Counted from the stretch's first letter, positions 1-6,503 are shown. The stretch is DNA of 9,333 bases from Lachnospiraceae bacterium (GCA_019420465.1 JAHZHB010000093.1:5928-15260); one strand, 5' to 3'. The notes: a model not told the origin generated them from the letters alone. A program made the numbers and translations.

Positions 1-75
1 GTGCAGAAGCTCCTGCTCTAACGATACGATCTCTTCCTCAAGTACTTCTGCATTTTCCTTTTTCTTCTCTTCCAT
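1..75 (-). CDS. N-terminal fragment of an unrecognised charged protein (runs off window)
   Basis: The first 25 codons of a minus-strand gene are present, beginning with ATG at 75; the rest lies beyond the left edge. The start is supported by a strong Shine-Dalgarno GAGGAGG (83-89) seven bases upstream and by a good promoter further upstream (99-127). The visible peptide begins MEEKKKENAEVLEEE and continues with alternating acidic and hydrophobic residues (IVSLEQELLH), consistent with a soluble or coiled-coil start and with no sign of a signal peptide. I do not recognise the family. It is transcribed divergently from the DUF5721 gene. Confidence 0.75.
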   Translation of the reverse strand, partial: MEEKKKENAEVLEEEIVSLEQELLH

Positions 76-98
76 ATCTCATCCTCCTCGCTCTGGAC

Positions 99-127
99 AT
101 TATACGATATCATATCTGTCTTTTCAA
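99..127 (-). promoter_or_regulatory. Sigma-A type promoter for the left-edge gene
   Basis: Read on the minus strand, a -35 box TTGAAA (122-127) is followed by a 17-bp spacer and a perfect -10 box TATAAT (99-104). Transcription would begin near position 92, leaving a short leader that contains the GAGGAGG ribosome binding site. Box match and spacing are close to ideal, so this is a strong prediction. Confidence 0.75.
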
Positions 128-211
128 TCTCTTTTGCACTTTTTTATGGTTTATCTTGCATATTTTTCAAAAAAAATACAATTTTCGTTACATTTTATCT
201 TATTTTTGCAA

Positions 212-235
212 GTTTGTTTGATATTCCGAACAAAT
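212..235. promoter_or_regulatory. Possible operator: imperfect inverted repeat in the divergent gap
   Basis: The arms GTTTGTTTG (212-220) and CGAACAAAT (227-235) are inverted repeats matching at 7 of 9 positions around a 6-nt centre. They lie in the AT-rich gap between two divergent promoters, where a shared regulator could bind. No regulator can be named; only the symmetry is seen. The rest of the 345-nt gap (76-420) holds the two promoters and otherwise AT-rich sequence in which I see no gene or RNA. Confidence 0.2.
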
Positions 236-366
236 ACTTTTACACTGCACAGCGTGTACATTCCGTTTCGCACTCCAGTATACAATAGGCAAAGAAGTAC
301 AGATTTCCGGCACACCACACCCGCACAGCAACAGAAGTTTTATCTGTCCCTGCTCCCTGTTTTCGA

Positions 367-396
367 TTGACACCCCACACTCCGATGTGATAGATT
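367..396 (+). promoter_or_regulatory. Promoter for the DUF5721 gene
   Basis: A perfect -35 TTGACA (367-372) is followed after 18 bp by the -10-like TAGATT (391-396), preceded by the extended -10 dinucleotide TG (388-389). The start of transcription would fall near 403, just ahead of the ribosome binding site GAAAGGAG (405-412). Confidence 0.6.
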
Positions 397-420
397 AGGT
401 GTCAGAAAGGAGCTATCACT

Positions 421-906
421 ATGCTTGCACTTCAGATACCCGACGTCAAAACCTTCATGTCCCAGCTTCTGATCGGAGACACCTTTGACACTTTCCTCTT
501 AAAAGAAGCAGAGATCACCACCTCCGTCACCCATTCCATCGACGGCCTGTTACATCCCGCTTTTTTTGATGAAGCCGACTTTTCCGACGATCTGATCGCA
601 TGGAAAGACATCAAAGCACACTGCTTTTCCATCATCCGCGGAAAACGCACTCCTCTGCACTTTTCCTTCGTTTTCCGTCTTAACAAAGCCAACATCCAGA
701 AACTGCTCGACCAGTACCGTCTCGACCTCTTACCCGAACAGGTAGCCGGTCTCTACTTAAACTGCAAATTTGACGGCAAACGCCTCCTGTGCACCTCCGG
801 CAGTGCCCTCACCATCTTCACCCTCGACAAACGCCTTGACCAGCTCTGGGACGACATGCTGATCCACTTCTTCAAACAACACAAAATCTTCTTCGTCCAG
901 TCCTGA
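421..906 (+). CDS. DUF5721 family protein, function unknown
   Basis: This 161-residue soluble protein resembles, from memory, the DUF5721 family of uncharacterised Lachnospiraceae proteins, mainly through its opening (MLALQIPDVKTFMSQLLIGD) and its length. It has no signal peptide, no membrane segment and no catalytic motif that I can name. The C-terminal third (LCTSGSALTIFTLDKRLDQL) is predicted alpha/beta. The start ATG has an ideal AGGAG eight bases upstream and a promoter about 25 bases further up, so it is probably monocistronic. It converges on htpG; the 320-nt gap between the two stop codons is mostly filled by repeat copy 1. No U-rich terminator follows it. The family call is moderately sure; the function is unknown. 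Confidence 0.8.
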   Translation: MLALQIPDVKTFMSQLLIGDTFDTFLLKEAEITTSVTHSIDGLLHPAFFDEADFSDDLIAWKDIKAHCFSIIRGKRTPLHFSFVFRLNKANIQKLLDQYRLDLLPEQVAGLYLNCKFDGKRLLCTSGSALTIFTLDKRLDQLWDDMLIHFFKQHKIFFVQS

Positions 907-1011
907 TCCATTCCGCCTGTCACCTCTGGCCTTCCCTGTCCATCCTTTCGGCAAAATAAGTTCTCTACAGCATCGTTCATGCAAATATAACGTAACATTT
1001 CGCCAAAGATA

Positions 1012-1200
1012 GGGTCCCCGCCTGCAACCGGACCCGGCAATATATGTACAATTCAAGCGACTTTGCCGAATCAAAATTGGTCCACTGGACCAATTATTGA
1101 TATGCATGGCAGTAAGAGTCCGAGACTACAGGCTCGGACCGACGCAGGCGGAGCGCAGAATTGTACATATATTGCCGGGTCCGATTGCAGGCGGGGACCC
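1012..1200. repeat. Nested hairpin element, copy 1 (43-bp arms, enlarged core)
   Basis: The left arm (1012-1054) and right arm (1158-1200) are reverse complements over 43 bp with a single mismatch (C1028/A1184), which is a G-U wobble if the minus strand is transcribed. Between them is a 103-nt core that begins AAGCGACTT and ends GGCGGAGCGCA, shared with copy 2 apart from 42 extra nt. The core carries the conserved hairpin GTCCGAG (1118-1124), loop ACTACAGG, CTCGGAC (1133-1139). The element lies between the convergent stops of the DUF5721 gene and htpG. Neither side of the stem has a T-tract, so it is not an ordinary intrinsic terminator. The octamer GTCCGTCC (1201-1208) abuts the right arm. 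Confidence 0.9.
1068..1114 (+). repeat. Direct repeat A1: displaced copy of the EAL gene's last codons, inside repeat copy 1
   Basis: This segment matches 3496-3540 in the same orientation. It includes 23 identical consecutive bases (1083-1105 against 3509-3531), flanking TGGCA and TAA blocks and an outer GAATCA block, with a few substitutions and a 2-nt length difference. Read on the minus strand in the EAL gene's frame it encodes HINNWSS, as does that gene's C-terminus. Here it forms a local hairpin: AATTGGTCCA (1075-1084) pairs with TGGACCAATT (1086-1095), extended by five more pairs past one bulged base and by TGCC/GGCA at the base. Confidence 0.85.
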
Positions 1201-1208
1201 GTCCGTCC
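1201..1208 (+). repeat. GTCCGTCC octamer abutting copy 1
   Basis: This octamer directly follows the right arm of copy 1. The same octamer occurs at 6452-6459, five bases beyond the right arm of copy 2, and at 9172-9179, left of copy 3. On the minus strand it reads GGACGGAC and lies between the upstream gene's stop codon and the hairpin. Confidence 0.5.
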
Positions 1209-1226
1209 TATTTAATTTACGACTTC

Positions 1227-3284
1227 TTATTTCGTCAACAGCATCATAATCTCATTGCTGCGTGCCACAAACTTCGTCATCTCATCCGGAGTCAGCGGCT
1301 TATGGCTGATCATTGCCAGATCATACAGCTGTTCACAGATCATCGGCACATGCTCGCCATCCTTATGCTCAACCACATACTCGACCAGCGGATGATTGGC
1401 ATTCAGCACCAGAGTCACACTCTCGCCACCGAACATTGAAGAATCCATGCCGTACATTCTCATCATATCCTGCATACGGCGTGTTTCCTCACTTAAGGTC
1501 ACCATAGCAGAAACATTGGCATTTTTCAGTCTCTCGACCTTAACTTCCAGCTTGTCATTGTTTAACGCTTTCTTAAAGATCTCAGACAGTGTCTTTGTCT
1601 CTTCCTCAAGATCAGCACCGTCACCGTCCTTGAAGTCCTCTGTCAGATCAGCATCGATGCGCTGGAAATGAACCTCCTGGTTTTTCTGTTCTACATGGCT
1701 GATAAATGCTGTATCAATATTGTGTTTCAGGATATAGGCATCCTTTTCTTCCTCACGGAACATATTGATATACTGGCTCTGCTGTACCTCATCTGTAACA
1801 TAGAAAAGTGTTGTCTTCTCCGACTCTTTCTCGCCTTCGTCCTTCTTTTCGTCTGTTGTCTCAGCCTCTTTTGTCTCCTCAGCGGTCTCTGTCTCCGTTT
1901 TTTTGTTCTCAGCGATACAGTCAGCCAGAGTCAGATATTTGCCATCGATATTCTTAAACAGCACATAGTCCATCATCTTGTCAGAGAATTTGGCATCCTT
2001 GATGCAGCCGAATTTGATGAACGGGCTGATATCATCCCAGTATTTCTCGTAGTTCTCACGGTCTGTTTTGCACATACCGCTTAACTTGTCAGCGACCTTC
2101 TTGCTGATGTAATCGGAGATCTTCTTTACAAAACCATCGTTCTGCAGCGCGCTACGGGATACATTAAGCGGCAGATCCGGACAGTCGATCACACCCTTTA
2201 ACAGCATCAAAAATTCCGGGATCACCTCTTTGATATTATCGGCGATAAATACCTGGTTGTTGTACAGCTTGATGGTACCTTCGATGGAATCATACTCTGT
2301 ATTGATCTTCGGGAAGTACAGAATACCCTTTAAGTTGAACGGGTAATCCATGTTCAGATGAATCCAGAACAGCGGCTCTTTGTAATCGTTAAATACCTTA
2401 CGGTAGAATGCCTTGTATTCCTCTTCTGTACATTCGTTCGGATGTTTCATCCACAGCGGATGGATATCACTTAAGGATACCGGACGCTTGTTGATCTTGA
2501 CTTTATCCTTTGCCGGGGAGATCTCTACCGTCTCTTTTTCACCGTTTTCGTTTTCTTTCTCTTCTGTTTTGGCTTCTTCGTGGATATGCTCTACAACAAC
2601 ATCGCTGTCCAGTAGCTCGGACTCATCGATCGTCTCGTACTCCTGCTCGGCATTGGCTTTTGACAGATAGATATCTACCGGCATGAAGGAACAGTATTTT
2701 TCGATAACTTCACGGGCACGGTACTCGTTGGCAAACTCAAGACTCTCTTCATTCAAAAACAGGGTAATGCAGGTACCTACGGTATCCTTGTCACCGTCTT
2801 TGAGATTATACTCTGTACCGCCGTCACATTCCCAGTGAACCGGTGTGGCCCCTTCTTTGTAGGACAGGGTATCGATGTGGACTTCGTCTGCTACCATGAA
2901 TGCAGAATAGAAGCCCAGACCGAAATGACCGATGATCTGATCCTCGTTTGTCTTGTCTTTATATTTTTCCATGAACTGTGTAGCACCGGAAAAAGCGATC
3001 TGGGTGATATATTCTTCGACTTCGTCAGCCGTCATACCAAGACCGTTATCGATAAACTTCATTGTCTTTGCTTCCGGATCTACGATAACCTCGATCTTTG
3101 CCTTGTAATCGTCAGCAAACTGGTATTCACCCATTACCTCCAGCTTTTTCAGCTTGGTGATCGCGTCACAGCCGTTGGAGATCAGCTCACGCATAAAGAT
3201 ATCGTGGTCAGAATATAACCACTTTTTGATGATCGGGAAAATATTATCGCTGTTAATCGACAGATTGCCATGTTTTTCTGCCAT
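1227..3284 (-). CDS. htpG: Molecular chaperone HtpG (bacterial Hsp90)
   Basis: This is an ATP-dependent cytosolic chaperone of the GHKL ATPase superfamily, 685 residues and full length. The N-terminal nucleotide pocket is intact: RELISNGCDA near residues 32-41 (the Asn and Asp ligands), DNGLGM at 79-84 and GHFGLGF at 119-125. The middle domain has the NVSRSALQ loop, whose Arg near 377 corresponds to the catalytic arginine; a dimerisation domain follows. Two lysine/glutamate-rich stretches stand out, near 232-259 (the usual N-M linker position) and near 459-490 (between middle and C-terminal parts). I chose ATG 3284, giving MAEKHGN, because AGGAG sits ten bases upstream; the in-frame GTG at 3293 would be only one base from it. 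A promoter and a CIRCE-like operator lie upstream, suggesting heat-shock control. Confidence 0.97.
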   Translation of the reverse strand: MAEKHGNLSINSDNIFPIIKKWLYSDHDIFMRELISNGCDAITKLKKLEVMGEYQFADDYKAKIEVIVDPEAKTMKFIDNGLGMTADEVEEYITQIAFSGATQFMEKYKDKTNEDQIIGHFGLGFYSAFMVADEVHIDTLSYKEGATPVHWECDGGTEYNLKDGDKDTVGTCITLFLNEESLEFANEYRAREVIEKYCSFMPVDIYLSKANAEQEYETIDESELLDSDVVVEHIHEEAKTEEKENENGEKETVEISPAKDKVKINKRPVSLSDIHPLWMKHPNECTEEEYKAFYRKVFNDYKEPLFWIHLNMDYPFNLKGILYFPKINTEYDSIEGTIKLYNNQVFIADNIKEVIPEFLMLLKGVIDCPDLPLNVSRSALQNDGFVKKISDYISKKVADKLSGMCKTDRENYEKYWDDISPFIKFGCIKDAKFSDKMMDYVLFKNIDGKYLTLADCIAENKKTETETAEETKEAETTDEKKDEGEKESEKTTLFYVTDEVQQSQYINMFREEEKDAYILKHNIDTAFISHVEQKNQEVHFQRIDADLTEDFKDGDGADLEEETKTLSEIFKKALNNDKLEVKVERLKNANVSAMVTLSEETRRMQDMMRMYGMDSSMFGGESVTLVLNANHPLVEYVVEHKDGEHVPMICEQLYDLAMISHKPLTPDEMTKFVARSNEIMMLLTK

Positions 3285-3394
3285 GTCACTCACACTCCTT
3301 TATCTTTGCAGAACTCTTATTTCAGCGGGACCGTTATCCGTTTTCATATCCAGTCAGACGGTCTGCTATCTGTTCTGTTCTTCTTATAACAGGT

Positions 3395-3423
3395 AGTTTA
3401 GTACGACAGTTTTTATTTGTCAA
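3395..3423 (-). promoter_or_regulatory. Promoter of htpG
   Basis: On the minus strand a perfect -35 TTGACA (3418-3423) and a -10-like TAAACT (3395-3400) are 17 bp apart. This predicts a leader of roughly 100 nt before the htpG start. An alternative is the extended -10 TGTTATAAG just downstream (around 3384-3392), which lacks a good -35. The -35 box lies seven bases from the CIRCE-like operator. Confidence 0.6.
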
Positions 3424-3424
3424 G

Positions 3425-3463
3425 AAAAAATCAGCACTCACTTGCGTCGAGTGCTGATTTTTT
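3425..3463 (-). terminator. Terminator of the GGDEF/EAL gene
   Basis: A perfect 15-bp stem (A6 plus TCAGCACTC pairing with GAGTGCTGA plus T6) closes a 9-nt loop, 29 bases after the EAL gene's stop. In the minus-strand direction it ends in six Ts, the classic intrinsic form. Because it is flanked by A6 and T6 it would also work on the plus strand. The same bases form the CIRCE-like operator. Confidence 0.8.
3431..3457. promoter_or_regulatory. CIRCE-like operator (HrcA site) upstream of htpG
   Basis: TCAGCACTC-N9-GAGTGCTGA spans exactly 27 nt. The established CIRCE consensus is TTAGCACTC-N9-GAGTGCTAA, so each arm matches at 8 of 9 positions, the one difference is symmetric, and the spacer is exactly 9. 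It ends seven bases upstream of the -35 box of htpG, a heat-shock chaperone gene. HrcA control of htpG is an inference: the site lies upstream of the promoter rather than in the leader where CIRCE is commonly found, and it doubles as a terminator stem. Confidence 0.6.
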
Positions 3464-3491
3464 ATATTCTCTTTATAATTTACTACCATAT

Positions 3492-6146
3492 TCATGAATC
3501 AGATCGTTCACTGGACCAATTATTGATATGCCTGGCAATAAACCTCTCTTCCGATGCCGGTTTTCCATAATAATACCCCTGGAAGAAGTCCGGCTGCAGT
3601 TTTCGGATATAATCTGTCTCCTCCAGTGTTTCCACGCCCTCCACGCAGACCAGAAGTCCCAGTTCATGTGCCAGGGTGATGATGCTTTTCATCAGCGTGT
3701 AATCAAACTGGCTATGCAGCGCACGTACGGTAAAGGAACGATCCAGCTTGATCAGGCTGGGATTCATCATGGAGATATTGCTGAAATTGGAGTATCCTGT
3801 GCCAAAATCATCGACAGCGATCACAAATCCCTTTCGCCCCATCCGGTTCCAGATCCTCCGGGTGATCAGATTGTTGTCAAGCAGCTGGCTTTCTGTCATT
3901 TCCAGAATGCAGGCACTGTACTCGAGCCCATGCCGGTCCAGCGTATCCTGCAGATCCTGATGGATGCCACTTTTCCGGAACTGTACCGCTGACAGATTGA
4001 CTGATACCTTAAAATCCTTTCTGTATCTGCGGCATTTCTGGCACAGGCTGACACTCTTTTCGATCAGCCAACGGCCTACCGGCACGATCATCGCACTCTT
4101 TTCCAGAATAGGAATAAACTCTGCCGGGGAGATCGGCTCGCCACTTTCTCTGGTATAACGCATCAGTGCTTCAGCAGCATAGAGTTCACCGGTTTCTGCA
4201 TTGATGATCGGCTGATAGTAGACATCAAATCCGGCAAAATTATTTTTGATCGAACGCTTCATCTCCTGCAGGATCGTATTATTCCGGAGAGCATTTTCGT
4301 ATTCCTGATGTTGAAACAGATAGCACTGGTTCCTGCCCAGATTCTTGGCCCGGCCGAGGGCAAACTGCGTCCGCTTCATCGCCTCATTATAATTACAGCC
4401 GTCCAGCGCATCAGCACTGACAACACCACCGGAGATCGTAAAGATCACATCATAGTTCATCCCCTGTATCATGGCATCAATACTCGCACGGATCTGATTG
4501 TAAAACGCCAGTGCCTGATCCAGCGGCGCGCGGTCATACTCCACTACGATAAACTCATCTCCCGGCATTCGAAAGATCTGCTGTGTTTCAGACAATACCT
4601 TTTTGATGGATAATGCCGTGCTGCGCAGGATAAAATCTCCACACCGGTCGCCATACTGCTCATTGATCTCACGAAACTCATCCACATCGATGCGTAAAAG
4701 ATATCCCTTAAATGCCTGACGAAACTGCGTATCATACAATGCCTCAAAAGCAGTCTCTCCCAGAAGTCCGCTGACATTGTCCGCGATCTGTCTGGCTCCG
4801 ATCTCATTGATACAGCCCACCAAAAACAGCGGTTTACCGTTTTTGCCACGGATCACACGCCCCTGACAGTTGATCCATATCGGCTGATGGCTGCGGCTCA
4901 TCCAGCGATAGCGCATATTATGCTCATCCTTAAGTCCCGCGGCCAGCGCCTTAAACTCCTCTAAGATAGCATCCAGATCTTCCTCGTATACAAACGTCCG
5001 GAAAGTTTCCACCACATTGGTAAATGTACTGGACGGCAGGGCAAACCGGCGCGATGCCATTTCAGAGATGTAATAGACATCCTTGGTCAGATCACAGATA
5101 TACAGATAATCGTTCATACATTCCATAAACTTTCTCAAAAGCGTCCGCAGCGTAAGGAAAACATCCGGATTCAGCATCTGTTCTCCAAGATAAAAAGTCT
5201 CATCTTCCTTTTCCGGCTCCTGTATCATCTCCGGTGTATAAAATGTATAGCACTCCCTGCCTCTTCTTTTGGATCTGTACATCGCCTGATCGGCGCAGTA
5301 AAACAGCCGGGCATATTCCCGTCCACAGTCCTTTGTCGTACTGATGCCCATACTGACACTGACATAAAACCCGTTATAGGCATGGCACAGGGTATGAAAA
5401 ATGCGATCCGCCACATGGTCCGGGTATTCCGGCAGTTCCATAAACAGGGCAAATTCATCACCGCCCACGCGCACCGCAATATCCTTCATCCGACAGGCCT
5501 CCAGTAAGAGTCCCGCCGTTTCCTGCAACAGACTGTCACCAAACTGATGCCCGTGTGTATCATTGGCCAGTTTAAAACAGTCCACATCAAACAAAAGCAG
5601 CATATACTCCTTTTCCGGATGTGTCAGCAGTCTGTCACGGATCATCATCTCACCACTCACATGGTTTTTCAGGCCGGTTAAAAGATCCATCGTAGCCTGC
5701 TTTTCATACTCCTTCGAAGCCATCTCCCGCTCATGCTGCCTGGTCAGATCCTTGATACATATCAGTCCATAGACCGACTGCGTCTTTTCATCCCTAAACA
5801 TCTGTACCGTCTTACTGACCCACAGACTGCGCTTTCTTGTATCCTTTGTCGCATACTCCACCGTCACACTGGTCATGCCCTGTTTAAAAAAATGCAGCAG
5901 TTTCGCGCACGTATTCAGCCTGCAATACGCACTCATCGTCTCCTCCGACACCCTGCGCTCCCAGCGCAGACAGTATTCATTGTAGGAACACGGCACCACC
6001 AGAGATACTGTCGGAAGTACATTTTCTTCCCCGTACTCCATGCTCTGCGTAAACTCCTGCTCGATCCGGTCTCTGGTAATATTCACCTGATACACCACAG
6101 CCGAATCATTCAGTACCGCCTTACGGTACTGCTCTTCATAACGCAT
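3492..6146 (-). CDS. GGDEF-PAS-GGDEF-EAL cyclic-di-GMP signalling protein
   Basis: This 884-residue soluble protein is predicted to make and degrade c-di-GMP. Residues 1-135 are a PAS-like sensor ending in a short charged helix. The first GGDEF domain (about 151-305) has FDVDCFK metal residues, intact GGDEF at 228-232 and an inhibitory-site motif RMKD at 219-222 with the usual five-residue spacing, so cyclase activity with product inhibition is likely. A second PAS domain spans about 335-450. The second GGDEF (about 463-615) reads MPGDEF, with the first Gly replaced by Pro, and may be regulatory. The EAL domain (628-878) keeps E659, N717, E749, D779-D780, K800, E836 and Q856, so a working phosphodiesterase is expected. 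No membrane segment is seen. GAGAGGG lies upstream of ATG 6146. The tail HINNWSSERSDS lies beyond the domain and is duplicated in repeat copy 1. Confidence 0.93.
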   Translation of the reverse strand: MRYEEQYRKAVLNDSAVVYQVNITRDRIEQEFTQSMEYGEENVLPTVSLVVPCSYNEYCLRWERRVSEETMSAYCRLNTCAKLLHFFKQGMTSVTVEYATKDTRKRSLWVSKTVQMFRDEKTQSVYGLICIKDLTRQHEREMASKEYEKQATMDLLTGLKNHVSGEMMIRDRLLTHPEKEYMLLLFDVDCFKLANDTHGHQFGDSLLQETAGLLLEACRMKDIAVRVGGDEFALFMELPEYPDHVADRIFHTLCHAYNGFYVSVSMGISTTKDCGREYARLFYCADQAMYRSKRRGRECYTFYTPEMIQEPEKEDETFYLGEQMLNPDVFLTLRTLLRKFMECMNDYLYICDLTKDVYYISEMASRRFALPSSTFTNVVETFRTFVYEEDLDAILEEFKALAAGLKDEHNMRYRWMSRSHQPIWINCQGRVIRGKNGKPLFLVGCINEIGARQIADNVSGLLGETAFEALYDTQFRQAFKGYLLRIDVDEFREINEQYGDRCGDFILRSTALSIKKVLSETQQIFRMPGDEFIVVEYDRAPLDQALAFYNQIRASIDAMIQGMNYDVIFTISGGVVSADALDGCNYNEAMKRTQFALGRAKNLGRNQCYLFQHQEYENALRNNTILQEMKRSIKNNFAGFDVYYQPIINAETGELYAAEALMRYTRESGEPISPAEFIPILEKSAMIVPVGRWLIEKSVSLCQKCRRYRKDFKVSVNLSAVQFRKSGIHQDLQDTLDRHGLEYSACILEMTESQLLDNNLITRRIWNRMGRKGFVIAVDDFGTGYSNFSNISMMNPSLIKLDRSFTVRALHSQFDYTLMKSIITLAHELGLLVCVEGVETLEETDYIRKLQPDFFQGYYYGKPASEERFIARHINNWSSERSDS
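3496..3540 (+). repeat. Direct repeat A2: 3' end of the EAL gene matching repeat copy 1
   Basis: This is the coding end of the EAL gene (last residues and nearly the stop codon) and is the partner of 1068-1114. The two lie in the same orientation about 2.4 kb apart and bracket htpG with its promoter and the CIRCE/terminator hairpin. Confidence 0.85.
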
Positions 6147-6313
6147 ACCTTTCCCTCTCTTTTTCTTTTGTCATCATTTTTCTTCCTTTTTCTACCTTAT
6201 AGAGTACTCCATTTACCTGTATTTTTCCAGTAAAAATCTCATTTTGTCAGAAAGTTTTATTTTTTTTCGACCTGCCTTGCATACATTTTTGTATTTCCTC
6301 AGTGATCAGTTTT

Positions 6314-6446
6314 CGTCAAAAAGACACCCCACACAGTTACTTCTCTTTCAAGCGACTTTCCCGAGCAAGAGTCCGAGACTACAGGCTCGGACCGGCGCAG
6401 GCGGAGCGCAGAAAGAAAAGTAACTGTGTGGGGTGTCTTTTTGACG
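6314..6446. repeat. Nested hairpin element, copy 2 (36-bp arms, minimal core)
   Basis: The arms 6314-6349 and 6411-6446 are reverse complements over 36 bp with one mismatch (C6343 against A6418), a G-U wobble in minus-strand RNA. The 61-nt core (6350-6410) begins AAGCGACTT, continues TCCCGAGC, AAGAGTC and the hairpin GTCCGAG (6371-6377)/CTCGGAC (6386-6392), and ends GGCGCAGGCGGAGCGCA. The arm sequence bears no relation to that of copy 1. It lies downstream of the HAD/86-residue operon on the minus strand and upstream of the EAL gene. There is no T-tract on either strand next to the stem. Confidence 0.92.
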
Positions 6447-6451
6447 GAAAC

Positions 6452-6459
6452 GTCCGTCC
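6452..6459 (+). repeat. GTCCGTCC octamer beside copy 2
   Basis: This is the same octamer as at 1201-1208, five bases outside the right arm, so it has the same order relative to the element as in copy 1. Confidence 0.45.
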
Positions 6460-6503
6460 CTCACAACTGTATTTTTCAAATACTTTCAGTCAATGCTTAT
6501 ATT

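Larger units (their letters stand above)
6147..6503. other. Intergenic stretch between the EAL gene and the HAD operon
   Basis: This 357-nt gap holds the ribosome binding site of the EAL gene (GAGAGGG, 6153-6159), an AT-rich stretch to about 6300 that should contain its promoter, repeat copy 2 (6314-6446) and the octamer at 6452-6459. A weak promoter candidate on the minus strand is CTGACA with 18 bp to TGGAAAAAT, too poor to call. A small perfect hairpin GTATTT-TTC-AAATAC (6469-6483) follows the stop of the 86-residue gene but has no T-tract. I see no further gene. Confidence 0.5.

Noticed and set aside
134..370. 78-codon plus-strand open frame in the AT-rich gap
   Set aside because: It has no ribosome binding site and a composition (FFMVYLAYFSKK...) expected from AT-rich noncoding DNA, and it covers the DUF5721 promoter's -35.
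369..400. GACACCCCACAC shared between the DUF5721 promoter region and the left arm of copy 2
   Set aside because: A 12-nt match between two arbitrary places in 9 kb is expected by chance.
757..1107. Minus-strand open frame beginning HINNWSS through copy 1
   Set aside because: It runs through the element's arm and antisense to the DUF5721 gene, with no ribosome binding site. It matters only as evidence that the duplicated segment keeps the EAL gene's frame.
1012..1200. Copy 1 hairpin as a bidirectional intrinsic terminator between convergent genes
   Set aside because: The position would suit, but there is no T-tract on either side of the stem, and the conserved core with changing arms is not explained by termination.
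6314..6446. CRISPR array, attC site or retron msr/msd
   Set aside because: There are only single units kilobases apart with no spacers; attC sites conserve the ends and vary the centre, the opposite of this; and no reverse transcriptase or integrase is in view. A retron or OMEGA-type RNA acting from elsewhere cannot be excluded.
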